DNA of 36,182 bases from an uncultured Bacilli bacterium (GTDB taxonomy: Bacteria; Bacillota_I; Bacilli_A; RF39; UBA660). Numbering within the stretch: position 1 is the first letter of the stretch; each line of letters starts with the position of its first letter. The notes under the pieces are model-generated. The model saw only the letters and a list, made by a program, of their open reading frames with translations. It was not told the DNA's origin and searched no databases. The DNA is taken from NCBI GenBank assembly GCA_947594595.1, contig CANQEE010000006.1, positions 1-36,182 on the forward strand, given 5' to 3'. Shown one piece after another: positions 1 through 7,991 of this stretch. The translations under genes were made by a program, and so were the position numbers.

Positions 1-89
1 ATTTATTAAAAATATCTCTATGATTTAATTCAAAATTAAATTTGCTCAGATTTTTTCGTAAAAAACCGAAACTCAAAGCTATTCTCTAT

Positions 90-118
90 TTGAAAAAAAC
101 ATGCTATAATGCTATTAT
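90..118 (+). promoter_or_regulatory. Promoter of noc-like gene
   Basis: TTGAAA at 90-95 and TATTAT at 113-118 are 17 bases apart. A second, overlapping -10 with an extended TG element (TGC then TATAAT, 102-110) precedes it, and TATTAT is itself preceded by TGC. Transcription would start about 125, giving a leader of some 30 bases. The first 89 bases of the window are AT-rich and hold nothing I can support. Confidence 0.6.
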
Positions 119-155
119 AGAGTAGTCTAAGAAGAATAAAAAGGATGTGTTATTT

Positions 156-1484
156 ATGCATGGAGAAAATGAAGTTGTACAACTTTATTTAGATGATATT
201 ATTCCAAATCGCTTTCAACCAAGGGAAGTTTTTGATGAAAAAGCTTTAAAAGAATTAGCTGTATCTATTAAAGAACATGGAGTAATCCAACCAATTATTG
301 TTCGAAATATAGGAAATAAATATGAAATTATTGCAGGAGAAAGACGATACAAAGCAAGTGCTTTAGCAGGTCTTACAAAAATTCCAGCAATTGTTCGAAA
401 TTTAGATGATAAAGAAAGTTCTAAAGTTGCACTTCTTGAAAATTTACAACGAAAAAATTTAAATCCAATGGAAGAGGCAAGAACTTATCAAAAAATCTTG
501 GAAATTGATCAAATGACCCAGGAAGAACTTGCTAAAACTATGGGAAAAAGTCAAGGAGCTGTTGCTAATAAGTTAAGATTACTTTCTTTATCAGAAGCAG
601 TCCAAGATGCCCTTTTAAAAGAACAAATATCAGAACGACATGCTCGAACACTTTTAAATATTTCAGATAAAGAAAAACAAAAAGAAATGTTAAAAAAAGT
701 GATTGCGGAAAAAATGACTGTACGAGAATTAGAACAAGAAATCAATCCTCAAAAGATTCCACAAGCTTCTCCATCAAAGGAGTCAACTGTGACGATTCCA
801 GAGACAGTTTCTCCATTGATTTCTCCAGTACCTACTCCTCCAATAGATGCATCTTCCGATGCAATTGACTATAGTACACCTCCTAAATTTATTGATTATG
901 GAGTAGATGAAGAAGAGGAGGTAGAACCAGATTCCTTTGAAAGCAGTGCTCTTACCCCTCCAGATATCAATGCATTACGTCAAAATGCTCAAGATATTCA
1001 TATGGATACAGCACCAAATGCTGACTTAGATAGTCTATTAAACATTCAAACAGAAGAAGAGAAGAAAAAAGAAGAACCACCGACACAAAATTATAAATTT
1101 TTTAATCCGAATCCAGAAGAATCAACTCCTTCAAATTTTTCAACCAATGAAATTCAAGAAAATTTCTTTCAAACTCCTGATTTAATCCAAACACCAACTC
1201 AAGAGAATTCTTTATCTGATCTTCCAAATTTTGAAATTCCATCAGGATCTTCAGAAAATAATCTTTCCTCTGTTCAAGAAGAACCAGTTTATAATGTAGA
1301 TAGTTTATTAAATACTCCAATGATCCAAAAGGAAAATTCAACCAAACCATCTTCTACTATGGCAATTGAAAAAGTTCGAGAAGTAGTAAAGGAACTACAA
1401 TCTCAAGGAGTTTCAGTAGAGATAGATGAGATGGATTTTGATAAAAATTATCAAATGATAATAAAATTTATGAAAGAGGAATAA
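156..1484 (+). CDS. noc: Noc-like ParB-family nucleoid occlusion protein with long acidic linker
   Basis: ParB-family DNA-binding CTPase, called Noc from its place just before parA-parB and from stretches shared with B. subtilis Noc (NRFQPR near residue 18, ENLQRK near 95, ANKLRLL near 137, ERHAR near 160). The CTP-binding GERRYKA motif is at 61-67 and a helix-turn-helix at about 121-145. Residues ~198-401 are a Pro/Ser/Asp/Glu-rich, probably disordered linker with DSLLN twice (292-296, 382-386). The last ~40 residues look like the C-terminal dimerisation helix-strand region. At 442 residues it is far longer than B. subtilis Noc (about 283). ATG 156 is preferred over GTG 147 because AAGGA (141-145) is 10 bases upstream of it. 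An in-frame stop at 123-125 excludes an upstream N-terminal membrane helix like that of B. subtilis Noc. It may therefore act without direct membrane binding (inference). Confidence 0.85.
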   Translation: MHGENEVVQLYLDDIIPNRFQPREVFDEKALKELAVSIKEHGVIQPIIVRNIGNKYEIIAGERRYKASALAGLTKIPAIVRNLDDKESSKVALLENLQRKNLNPMEEARTYQKILEIDQMTQEELAKTMGKSQGAVANKLRLLSLSEAVQDALLKEQISERHARTLLNISDKEKQKEMLKKVIAEKMTVRELEQEINPQKIPQASPSKESTVTIPETVSPLISPVPTPPIDASSDAIDYSTPPKFIDYGVDEEEEVEPDSFESSALTPPDINALRQNAQDIHMDTAPNADLDSLLNIQTEEEKKKEEPPTQNYKFFNPNPEESTPSNFSTNEIQENFFQTPDLIQTPTQENSLSDLPNFEIPSGSSENNLSSVQEEPVYNVDSLLNTPMIQKENSTKPSSTMAIEKVREVVKELQSQGVSVEIDEMDFDKNYQMIIKFMKEE

Positions 1485-1510
1485 AAGTAGGAAATACTAC
1501 TTTTTTTTCT
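1484..1510 (+). terminator. Intrinsic terminator after noc
   Basis: Stem AAAGTAG (1484-1490) pairs with CTACTTT (1497-1503) around a GAAATA loop, and the T run continues to 1508. The left arm begins at the last base of the noc stop codon. Confidence 0.75.
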
Positions 1511-1538
1511 CGATCCTCTAGAAAAAGAGAATAAACTT

Positions 1539-1547
1539 TGTTAAAAT
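1539..1547 (+). promoter_or_regulatory. Probable extended -10 promoter of parA
   Basis: TGT followed by TAAAAT (1542-1547) forms an extended -10. The hexamer 17 bases upstream (1519-1524) is a poor -35. It lies between the noc terminator and parA, where a promoter is needed. Confidence 0.45.
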
Positions 1548-1579
1548 AGAAAAGACACAAAAAGAAAAGGTGAAGTAAT

Positions 1580-2365
1580 ATGGGAAAGATTATTGCCCTT
1601 GTAAATCAAAAAGGTGGAGTAGGAAAGACAACAACTAGTATTAACCTTTCTGCAAGCCTTGCAATCTTGGGAAAGAAAGTGCTTTTAATTGATTTAGATC
1701 CACAAGGAAATACAACCACAGGAATTGGAATCAATAAAGGAGATATTACCTGTAGTGTATATGATGTTTTAATTGGAAAATGTAAAATTGAAGAGGCAAT
1801 GATAAAAACTAAATATAAACAACTTTACGTTTTACCAGCAACCATCAATCTTGCAGGGTTAGATATAGAATTATTAGAAAAAAGTCAAAGTGAGCCAGGA
1901 TTTGTAAAAGGAGCACAATTAAAAAATCATTTAGCAGATATTGAAAGTGCTTTTGATTTTATAATCATTGATTGTCCCCCTTCTTTAGGACTAATTACGA
2001 CCAATGCACTTACAGCAAGTCATTCTGTAATTATTCCAGTTCAATGTGAATTTTTTGCATTAGAAGGAATTATGCAGCTTTTAAATACAATTCGTCTTGC
2101 TCAAAAGCAATTAAATCCAACTTTAGATATTGAAGGAGTTTTATTAACAATGCTTGATTCAAGAACAAATTTAGGATTTGAAGTTGTGGAAGATATTCGA
2201 AAGTTTTTCAAAGAAAAAGTTTATAATACAATTATTCCAAGACTCATTCGCTTAACAGAAGCTCCTTCTCATGGAGAACCTATTATTGCTTATGATCCTA
2301 AAAGTCGTGGAAGTGAAGCATATATCAATCTCGCAAAGGAAGTGATTGACCGAAATGGAAAATAA
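1580..2365 (+). CDS. parA: Chromosome partitioning ATPase ParA (Soj)
   Basis: ParA/Soj is the deviant-Walker ATPase that binds the nucleoid and works with ParB to segregate origins and regulate DnaA. The deviant Walker A box KGGVGKTT is at residues 11-18, the DLDPQGN motif begins at 38, and the Walker B-type DCPPSLG follows near 132. The length (261 residues) is normal for chromosomal ParA. There is an AGGTGA ribosome-binding site eight bases before ATG 1580. The parB start lies inside the end of this gene, so the two are translationally coupled. Identification is secure; the DnaA-regulating role is carried over from B. subtilis. Confidence 0.96.
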   Translation: MGKIIALVNQKGGVGKTTTSINLSASLAILGKKVLLIDLDPQGNTTTGIGINKGDITCSVYDVLIGKCKIEEAMIKTKYKQLYVLPATINLAGLDIELLEKSQSEPGFVKGAQLKNHLADIESAFDFIIIDCPPSLGLITTNALTASHSVIIPVQCEFFALEGIMQLLNTIRLAQKQLNPTLDIEGVLLTMLDSRTNLGFEVVEDIRKFFKEKVYNTIIPRLIRLTEAPSHGEPIIAYDPKSRGSEAYINLAKEVIDRNGK

Positions 2366-3236
2366 AAGAAGAGCCTTAGGCAGAGGATTAGAAGAATTAT
2401 TCAATAATGAACCGATTGATTATGAAAATCTTGAAAAAAAAATAGTAACAGAAACACCAAAAGATGAAATAGTAGAACTCCCTTTAAATGAATTACGACC
2501 AAATCCATATCAACCTAGAACTCATTTTGATGAAGAAAGTTTAAAGGAATTAGCAAGCTCTATTCAAGAACATGGAGTCTTACAGCCAATTATAGCAAAA
2601 AAGAGTATCCATGGTTATGAAATCGTAGCAGGAGAAAGAAGAGTAAAAGCCTCTTCTCTTGCAGGACTTAAAACAATTCCAGCTATTGTAAAAGAATTTA
2701 CAGATGAAGCTATGATGGAAATTGCCATTTTAGAAAATTTACAAAGAGAAAATTTAACTCCATTAGAAGAAGCAGTTGCTTATAAAAAATTACAGGAAAC
2801 ACTTTCTCTTACTCAAGATCTTTTAGCCAAACGTCTTGGAAAAAGCAGAAGTTATATTACCAATATTTTAGGTTTATTACGATTACCTGAAGAAGTAAAA
2901 GATTATATTACAACCAATCAAATTTCAATGGGCCATGCAAGAGTGCTTAGTAAATTAGAAGAAAAAGAACAGATGAAAGAACTTGCAGAAAAAATAGTGA
3001 AAGAAGGCCTTAGTGTTCGTGCTTTAGAAGCTTTAGCAACTCGAGAAGAATATCCAAGAAAAAAAGAAATTCAAAGAAAAGTTTCTCAAGAAAATTTAGA
3101 ATATCAGTCTGTTGAAAATCTTCTTGAAGAGACTTTAGGAACTAAAGTTAAAGTAAAAAATAACAAATTGATTATTTCTTTTACGAATGTAAATGATTTA
3201 AATAGAATTTTAGAAATTATGCAATTGAATAAGTAG
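2355..3236 (+). CDS. parB: Chromosome partitioning protein ParB (Spo0J)
   Basis: ParB/Spo0J is the CTP-dependent DNA clamp that loads at parS and spreads. Visible elements are the N-terminal ALGRGLEELF segment (residues 7-16) that typically contacts ParA, the NPYQPR motif (50-55), the CTP-binding GERRVKA (93-99), ENLQREN (127-133), a helix-turn-helix around 152-178 and a C-terminal dimerisation region ending at 293. The start is ambiguous: ATG 2355 gives the usual basic N-terminus, while TTG 2346 sits five bases after an AGGA and would add three residues. Both overlap the 3' end of parA. No canonical parS (TGTTTCACGTGAAACA) was noticed in the window by eye. Confidence 0.95.
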   Translation: MENKRRALGRGLEELFNNEPIDYENLEKKIVTETPKDEIVELPLNELRPNPYQPRTHFDEESLKELASSIQEHGVLQPIIAKKSIHGYEIVAGERRVKASSLAGLKTIPAIVKEFTDEAMMEIAILENLQRENLTPLEEAVAYKKLQETLSLTQDLLAKRLGKSRSYITNILGLLRLPEEVKDYITTNQISMGHARVLSKLEEKEQMKELAEKIVKEGLSVRALEALATREEYPRKKEIQRKVSQENLEYQSVENLLEETLGTKVKVKNNKLIISFTNVNDLNRILEIMQLNK

Positions 3237-3245
3237 GTGATATTT

Positions 3246-4049
3246 TTGCATTCATATATTGAAACAGATCTATTTCAATACATTATTTTGCCAATTATAT
3301 ATCTTTTAATTGGGGTAGGATGTTATGCAATTTTAAGTAATTTGATTGATAAAATTTTTAGAAATCAAAAAACACATGGAAAAGAAAAAAAGAAAGTAGA
3401 AACTTTAAGAGTTATTCTAAAAAATATTTTAAAATATTTTATTATTCTCTTTGTTGTTTTGATTATACTAACAACCTATCATGTTGATGTAAAATCTATT
3501 TTAGCAGGACTCGGAATAGGAGTTGCTATTGCAGGACTTGCTTTTCAAGATATATTAAAGGATATTTTAGCAGGAATTTCTATTTTAATAGAAGAACAAT
3601 TTGAAATAGGGGATGTTGTAGAAATTGATGGATTTCGAGGAGAAGTTATTTTTATTGGTTTAAAAACAACACGACTTAAAGATTATACAGGTGCTGTAAA
3701 AATCATTTCTAATCGAAATATTACAGAAGTTATAAATTATAGTATGAATCCTACTCTTGCAATTGTAGATATTCCTATTCGGTATGAAAGCAATTTAGAA
3801 CAAGTAGAAGAAGTTCTTCAAAAAACAATCCAAAAATTGCAAGATACTTATCAAAATTTAAAAGGAAAAATTGAAATTTGGGGAGTAGACTCTTTGGATG
3901 AATCCAGTATTTTATATAAAGTAGCAGCCCCTACCAAAGCAGAATATCAATTCCAAATGCAAAGACAACTGAAGAAAGATTTAAAAGAAGGCCTTGAACA
4001 AGAAGGATTTACAATTCCATATCCACAAGTGGAGGTTCATCATGAATGA
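3246..4049 (+). CDS. mscS: MscS-family mechanosensitive ion channel
   Basis: Small-conductance mechanosensitive channel, which opens on membrane tension to release solutes after osmotic downshock. Hydrophobic segments lie near residues 8-30 and 60-80. The Gly/Ala-rich pore helix (GLGIGVAIAGLAF) is followed by DILAGISILIEEQFEIGD and the beta domain (EIDGFRGEVIFIGLKTTR), which are hallmarks of the family. Length 267 is typical (E. coli MscS 286). AGGTGA at 3235-3240 overlaps the GTG at 3237 but lies five bases before TTG 3246, so TTG is the likelier start. It directly follows the parB stop and overlaps the next gene by eight bases, so it belongs to the same transcript. Confidence 0.9.
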   Translation: MHSYIETDLFQYIILPIIYLLIGVGCYAILSNLIDKIFRNQKTHGKEKKKVETLRVILKNILKYFIILFVVLIILTTYHVDVKSILAGLGIGVAIAGLAFQDILKDILAGISILIEEQFEIGDVVEIDGFRGEVIFIGLKTTRLKDYTGAVKIISNRNITEVINYSMNPTLAIVDIPIRYESNLEQVEEVLQKTIQKLQDTYQNLKGKIEIWGVDSLDESSILYKVAAPTKAEYQFQMQRQLKKDLKEGLEQEGFTIPYPQVEVHHE

Positions 4050-4239
4050 AAAAAAATATAAAATAGGAGACATAGTTACATTAAAGAAAGGACATCCTTG
4101 CGGAACAAACGAATGGGAAATTATTCGATTAGGAGCAGATATAAAAATTAAATGTTGTCATTGTGGTAGAATGGTTTTTCTTCCACGGATCGAATTCAAT
4201 AAAAAACTGAAGAAGAATTTAACGGAGGAAGGAAAATGA
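4042..4239 (+). CDS. DUF951 family small protein (YyzM-like)
   Basis: A 65-residue protein matching the DUF951 pattern: GDIVTLKKGHPCG, then NEWEIIRLGADIKIKC and CCHCGRMVFLPR. The Cys/His cluster (KCCHCGR) and the earlier HPCG suggest a small metal- or nucleic-acid-binding fold, but the function of the family is unknown. Homologues in Bacilli, including B. subtilis YyzM, lie near ychF or a mechanosensitive channel gene, as here. ATG 4042 is chosen because GGAGG (4031-4035) is seven bases upstream. An upstream in-frame ATG at 3994 lies inside mscS without a ribosome-binding site. Its stop overlaps the start of the next gene (ATGA). Confidence 0.85.
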   Translation: MNEKKYKIGDIVTLKKGHPCGTNEWEIIRLGADIKIKCCHCGRMVFLPRIEFNKKLKKNLTEEGK

Positions 4240-5831
4240 GAGAAAGAAAAAAGTTAAGATTAAAAAAATTTTATTTTCATCCAATCACAATCTTTTTACT
4301 TTTAACAGTGATAACGATTCTTTGTAGTGCACTTTTTTCTAGTTTTGAAATGCAAGGAACTTATAATGCAATCAATGAAACAACCAATGAATTAGAGCCT
4401 GTATTAGTAACGGTTGAAAATATGTTAAATTTTGATGGAATGAAATTCATCTTTAGTAATGCGATGCGAAATTTTATTTCTTTCGCACCTCTTGGGATGC
4501 TATTGTTTGCCCTTATAGGAATTTCTATAGCGCAAGCAACTGGTTTTGTAGAGGCATTTGGAAAACGTCATATTTTACATATGAAGAAAAAAAATCTAAC
4601 ATTTTTAGTTTTATTGTTAGCTACATTTTCATCTTTAATCAATGAAGTAGGATATGCATTCTTAATTCCACTCGCAGCAATTTTCTATATGATAAATAAT
4701 AGAAATCCACTTCTTGGAATTCTTACAGCTTTTTGTGGAGTTTCTTTTGGCTATGGAGTTAGTTTATTTGTAGGAAGTATGGAAGTTGGTTTGATTCCAT
4801 ATACAACCCAAGCATCTCATCTTATTGATGAAACAGCACATGTTGCCTTAACTTCAAATTTATTTATTATTATTGCATTTACAATTCTTTTATCGATCAT
4901 TGGTACCTTTGTAATTGAAAAGTGGATTGCTCCAAGAATTGGAAGATATAAAGATAAAGAAAATTTTGAAAGAACAGAAGAGTTATTGCTTCTTGATGAA
5001 GAAGAATTAGAACAAAATAGAATCGCTGAAGAAAAAAATGAAAAAAGAGGTCTTCGCTTTGCTTATATTACAGGAATTATTATTGTGATTGCCTTTATTT
5101 ATATGATTATTCCATCTTTACCAAATTCTGGAATGTTGTTAGATATGAATGAAAAAACATATTTAAATCAATTATTTGGAAGTAATAGTTATTTTCAAGA
5201 TGGTTTTACTTATATGATGTGTTTGTTTTTTATAGGAACAGGACTTGCTTATGGAATTGGTTCAAAACAAATAAAAAATGATAAAGATATACTTAGAGGA
5301 TGTAAAGATACTTTCGCAGATGTAGGAGAATTGTTTATTTTAATCTTTGTAGCAAGTCAATTTATTTCAGTTTTTAGAAATACTAATATAGGAACCATTC
5401 TAACAATTTGGTGTGCTAATTTAATACAAAATTTATCTTTTTCTGGCATTCCACTTATTGTTTTAGTAATTATTGTCATAGCAATTTCAAATTTGTTTGT
5501 AACAACACCAACATTAAAATGGAGTATTTTTGCTCCAGTTGTAGTGCCTGCCCTCATGCAAGCGAATATTTCTCCTTCTTTTGCACAATTCTTATTACGT
5601 GCAGGAGATTCTATTACAAACGGAATTACACCACTTTTAGCAGGTTTTGTAATTTATATAGGGTATATGAATATATATAATCAAAAGAAAGAAAAACCAA
5701 TTACAATTCATAAAGCAATCTCTTTCCTACTTCCTTATTTTTGGATCATTTCCCTTGCTTGGATTTTGTTAATTATAGGATGGTATTTGATTGGTTTTCC
5801 AATTGGTCCAGGAGTTTATCCTACTCTTTAG
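4236..5831 (+). CDS. abgT: AbgT-family transporter
   Basis: Polytopic membrane protein of 531 residues with about 12 hydrophobic segments, related to E. coli AbgT (p-aminobenzoyl-glutamate uptake) and MtrF-type drug exporters. Family features include NFISFAPLGMLLFALIGISIA, INEVGYAFLIPLAAIFY, GYGVSLFVGS and, near the C-terminus, TTPTLKWSIFAPVVVPALM with RAGDSITNGITPL. The region between the first helices (FEMQG...ENMLNFDGMKF) matches the usual extracellular loop. Substrate cannot be read from the sequence: folate breakdown product import or antimetabolite export are both possible. Translation is coupled to the DUF951 gene by a 4-base overlap, with GGAGGAAGG just before the ATG. Confidence 0.88.
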   Translation: MRERKKLRLKKFYFHPITIFLLLTVITILCSALFSSFEMQGTYNAINETTNELEPVLVTVENMLNFDGMKFIFSNAMRNFISFAPLGMLLFALIGISIAQATGFVEAFGKRHILHMKKKNLTFLVLLLATFSSLINEVGYAFLIPLAAIFYMINNRNPLLGILTAFCGVSFGYGVSLFVGSMEVGLIPYTTQASHLIDETAHVALTSNLFIIIAFTILLSIIGTFVIEKWIAPRIGRYKDKENFERTEELLLLDEEELEQNRIAEEKNEKRGLRFAYITGIIIVIAFIYMIIPSLPNSGMLLDMNEKTYLNQLFGSNSYFQDGFTYMMCLFFIGTGLAYGIGSKQIKNDKDILRGCKDTFADVGELFILIFVASQFISVFRNTNIGTILTIWCANLIQNLSFSGIPLIVLVIIVIAISNLFVTTPTLKWSIFAPVVVPALMQANISPSFAQFLLRAGDSITNGITPLLAGFVIYIGYMNIYNQKKEKPITIHKAISFLLPYFWIISLAWILLIIGWYLIGFPIGPGVYPTL

Positions 5832-5845
5832 GATCAATTTTTTTT
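5818..5845 (+). terminator. Intrinsic terminator after abgT
   Basis: ATCCTA (5818-5823) pairs with TAGGAT (5829-5834) around CTCTT, followed after three bases by eight Ts (5838-5845). The stop codon forms part of the right arm. Confidence 0.55.
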
Positions 5846-5851
5846 AAAGAA

Positions 5852-5880
5852 TTGACAATTTTAAAAAAGAAAATTATGAT
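5852..5880 (+). promoter_or_regulatory. Promoter of ychF
   Basis: Consensus TTGACA (5852-5857), a 17-base spacer and TATGAT (5875-5880), placed between the abgT terminator and ychF. Confidence 0.8.
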
Positions 5881-5908
5881 AATAAATCAATAGAAAAGAG
5901 GAATGTCT

Positions 5909-7009
5909 ATGAGCTTGAAAGCTGGAATTGTGGGACTTCCAAATGTAGGAAAAAGTACCCTTTTTAATGCAATTACAAAACAAAATATTTTAGCAGCAAA
6001 TTATCCTTTTGCAACCATAGATCCAAATGTTGGTGTGGTAATGGTACCTGATGAACGATTAGAAAAATTAAATGAATTATATCATCCTACGAGATTGGTT
6101 CCTACCAGTTATGAATTTACAGATATTGCAGGCCTTGTCAAAGGAGCAAGCCAAGGAGAAGGACTTGGAAATCAATTCCTATCTCATATTCGAGAAACAG
6201 ATGCAATTGTAGAAGTAGTTCGCTGTTTTGACAATGAAAATATCATTCATGTAGAAGGAAATATCAATCCAATTCGTGATATAGAAACAATCAATTTAGA
6301 ACTAGCTATCGCAGATCTTGAAGGAATTACTTCTCGTCTTGAAAAAATTCAAAAAAAAGCAAGAACTACTAAAGATAAAAAAGATGTATTAGAATTAGAA
6401 ACTTTGCAGAAAGCAAAAACATCTCTTGAAAAAAATATTCCTTTACGAATGGTAGATTTTACAGAAGAGGAAAAAGAATGTATAAAAGCTTTTCATTTTC
6501 TAACACAAAAACCAATCATTTACCTAGCGAATATTGAGGAAGAAGAACTTGGAAAAGAAAAAAATGAATATGTACAACAAGTAGAAGAATATGCAAAAAA
6601 AGAAAATGCAAAAGTTGTCCCTCTATGCTGTAAGGTAGAAGCAGAACTTTGTGAACTTGATGAGGAAGAAAAAAAAGAACTTCTTTCTATGTATGGCCTT
6701 GAAAAAAGTGGATTAGATCATTTGATTCAAGCAACTTATGACTTATTAGGGTTAGCAACTTATTTTACTGTAGGAAAAGATGAAGTAAGAGCATGGACTT
6801 TTCGAAAAGGAATGAATGCCAAAAAATGTGCTGGAATCATTCACACTGATTTTGAAAAAGGATTTATTAAAGCAGAAGTGATGTCTTATCAAGATTTAAT
6901 GGAAGCAGGAAATGAATTAAAGGTCAAAGAAAATGGAAAAGCTCGTCTTGAAGGAAAAGATTATGAAATGCAAGATGGAGATATTTGTTTATTTCGATTT
7001 AATGTATAA
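5909..7009 (+). CDS. ychF: Ribosome-binding ATPase YchF
   Basis: YchF/OLA1 is an Obg-related P-loop NTPase that prefers ATP, binds ribosomes and acts in stress responses. The P-loop GLPNVGKS is at 9-16, with a hydrophobic residue in place of the usual catalytic glutamine as in other HAS-NTPases. DIAGLVKGAS and GEGLGNQFLSHIRETDA follow. The base-recognition site is the NxxE type (NIEE), which explains ATP preference. A C-terminal TGS domain ends in the QDGDICLFRFNV that typifies the family. Length 366 is normal. ATG 5909 is preferred to ATG 5903 because AGAGGA ends directly at 5902, which leaves no spacing for the first ATG. Confidence 0.97.
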   Translation: MSLKAGIVGLPNVGKSTLFNAITKQNILAANYPFATIDPNVGVVMVPDERLEKLNELYHPTRLVPTSYEFTDIAGLVKGASQGEGLGNQFLSHIRETDAIVEVVRCFDNENIIHVEGNINPIRDIETINLELAIADLEGITSRLEKIQKKARTTKDKKDVLELETLQKAKTSLEKNIPLRMVDFTEEEKECIKAFHFLTQKPIIYLANIEEEELGKEKNEYVQQVEEYAKKENAKVVPLCCKVEAELCELDEEEKKELLSMYGLEKSGLDHLIQATYDLLGLATYFTVGKDEVRAWTFRKGMNAKKCAGIIHTDFEKGFIKAEVMSYQDLMEAGNELKVKENGKARLEGKDYEMQDGDICLFRFNV

Positions 7010-7043
7010 AAAGGGAAATCTCAATTATTGGTGTTTTCCTTTT
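7009..7043 (+). terminator. Probable terminator after ychF
   Basis: AAAAGGGAAA (7009-7018) pairs with TTTTCCTTTT (7034-7043) with one G-T wobble and a 15-base loop. The 3' arm supplies the T-rich tract. The left arm starts at the last base of the stop codon. Confidence 0.5.
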
Positions 7044-7094
7044 CTATTGAGATAACAGATGAATTCAAAAGAGATGAACAAACAAGAAAAAAGA

Positions 7095-7123
7095 TTTACA
7101 AATTAAGAGAGCTTTGTTATACT
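7095..7123 (+). promoter_or_regulatory. Promoter of rpsF operon
   Basis: TTTACA (7095-7100), a 17-base spacer ending in TGT (extended -10) and TATACT (7118-7123). Confidence 0.75.
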
Positions 7124-7124
7124 A

Positions 7125-7178
7125 TTGGCGAGTATTTGAAATACTCCTTGCTTACTTTCAAGTAAGCCTTATGTCCAA
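7125..7178 (+). promoter_or_regulatory. Structured 5' leader of rpsF (candidate S6:S18 autoregulatory RNA)
   Basis: Two adjacent perfect hairpins fill the leader: GAGTATTT/AAATACTC (7130-7146, one-base centre) and GCTTACTT/AAGTAAGC (7150-7167). Flanking TTGG (7125-7128) can pair with CCAA (7175-7178), closing a three-way junction just before the GAGGAGGTG ribosome-binding site (7180-7187). S6:S18 autoregulatory leaders before rpsF are known in many bacteria, but the CCG bulge typical of that motif is not seen here, so this is a candidate only. Confidence 0.45.
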
Positions 7179-7192
7179 GAGGAGGTGAAAAG

Positions 7193-7480
7193 ATGAACAA
7201 ATATGAAATTATGTTTATCGTAAAACCTGACCTAGAAGAAGCTGAAATTAAAAAAACAGCAGAAACTATGAAGAAGGTTTTAACAGATAAGGGTGCGAAA
7301 GTCACAGAAGAAAAAGCAATGGGACAAAAAGATTTAGCTTATGAAATGAAAAAGTATAAGACAGGATTTTATTTCTTATACACCATTGAAAATGGAAAAA
7401 ATGCGATCGATGAGTTCGCACGTGTTGCAAAAATCAATGAAAATATCATTCGTCACTTAATTGTAAAAGTGGACGAATAA
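7193..7480 (+). CDS. rpsF: 30S ribosomal protein S6
   Basis: S6 binds S18 and the central domain of 16S rRNA on the small-subunit platform. The protein opens with NKYEIMFIVKPDLEE, has the conserved GQKDLAYEMKKYKTGFYFLY segment and ends with NENIIRHLIVKVDE, all typical of S6. The 95 residues are the usual length for Bacilli. A strong GAGGAGGTG site precedes the ATG. It is the first gene of rpsF-ssb-rpsR, the order conserved across Firmicutes, and is followed by ssb after 13 bases. Confidence 0.98.
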   Translation: MNKYEIMFIVKPDLEEAEIKKTAETMKKVLTDKGAKVTEEKAMGQKDLAYEMKKYKTGFYFLYTIENGKNAIDEFARVAKINENIIRHLIVKVDE

Positions 7481-7493
7481 AAAAGGAGTTATC

Positions 7494-7976
7494 ATGAATA
7501 AAGTATTTTTAATCGGAAGATTAACAAGAGATCCAGAATTGCGTTATACAGGAAGCAACACAGCAGTTGCAACTTTTTCAATTGCTGTAAACCGTCCTTT
7601 CACAGGACAAAATGGAGAAAGACAAGCTGATTTTATCAATATTGTTGTATGGAGAAAACAAGCTGAAAATGTAAAAAATTATTTAAGTCAAGGAAGTCAA
7701 GTTGCGGTAGATGGACGTATTCAATCAAGAAGCTATGATGGGAATGATGGAAAACGTCATTATGTAACAGAAGTAATTGCGGATAATATTGAATTTATTG
7801 GAACAAGAAAAAATAATGAATCTATATCTACTCCACAAGAATCCACTTCAATGCAAGAGCCCCCTGTTTTCTCAGACTTTGAATCACAAGAACCTGATTC
7901 TACAGACGTTTCAGGAAATCCTTTTGCAGATTTTGGATCTAGTATTGAAATTAGTGATGACGAATTACCATTCTAA
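7494..7976 (+). CDS. ssb: Single-stranded DNA-binding protein
   Basis: SSB coats single-stranded DNA in replication, repair and recombination and recruits partners through its C-terminal tip. The N-terminal OB fold runs to about residue 105 (MNKVFLIGRLTRDPELRYT, then ATFSIAVNRPF, FINIVVWRKQAENV, GSQVAVDGRIQSRSY). A Gln/Ser/Pro-rich linker follows, and the protein ends in the acidic tip DDELPF. Length 160 is close to B. subtilis SsbA (172). It sits between rpsF and rpsR with an AAAAGGAG site. No sign of a second, competence-type paralogue is present here. Confidence 0.98.
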   Translation: MNKVFLIGRLTRDPELRYTGSNTAVATFSIAVNRPFTGQNGERQADFINIVVWRKQAENVKNYLSQGSQVAVDGRIQSRSYDGNDGKRHYVTEVIADNIEFIGTRKNNESISTPQESTSMQEPPVFSDFESQEPDSTDVSGNPFADFGSSIEISDDELPF

Positions 7977-7991
7977 AAAGGAGGAGAAAAA

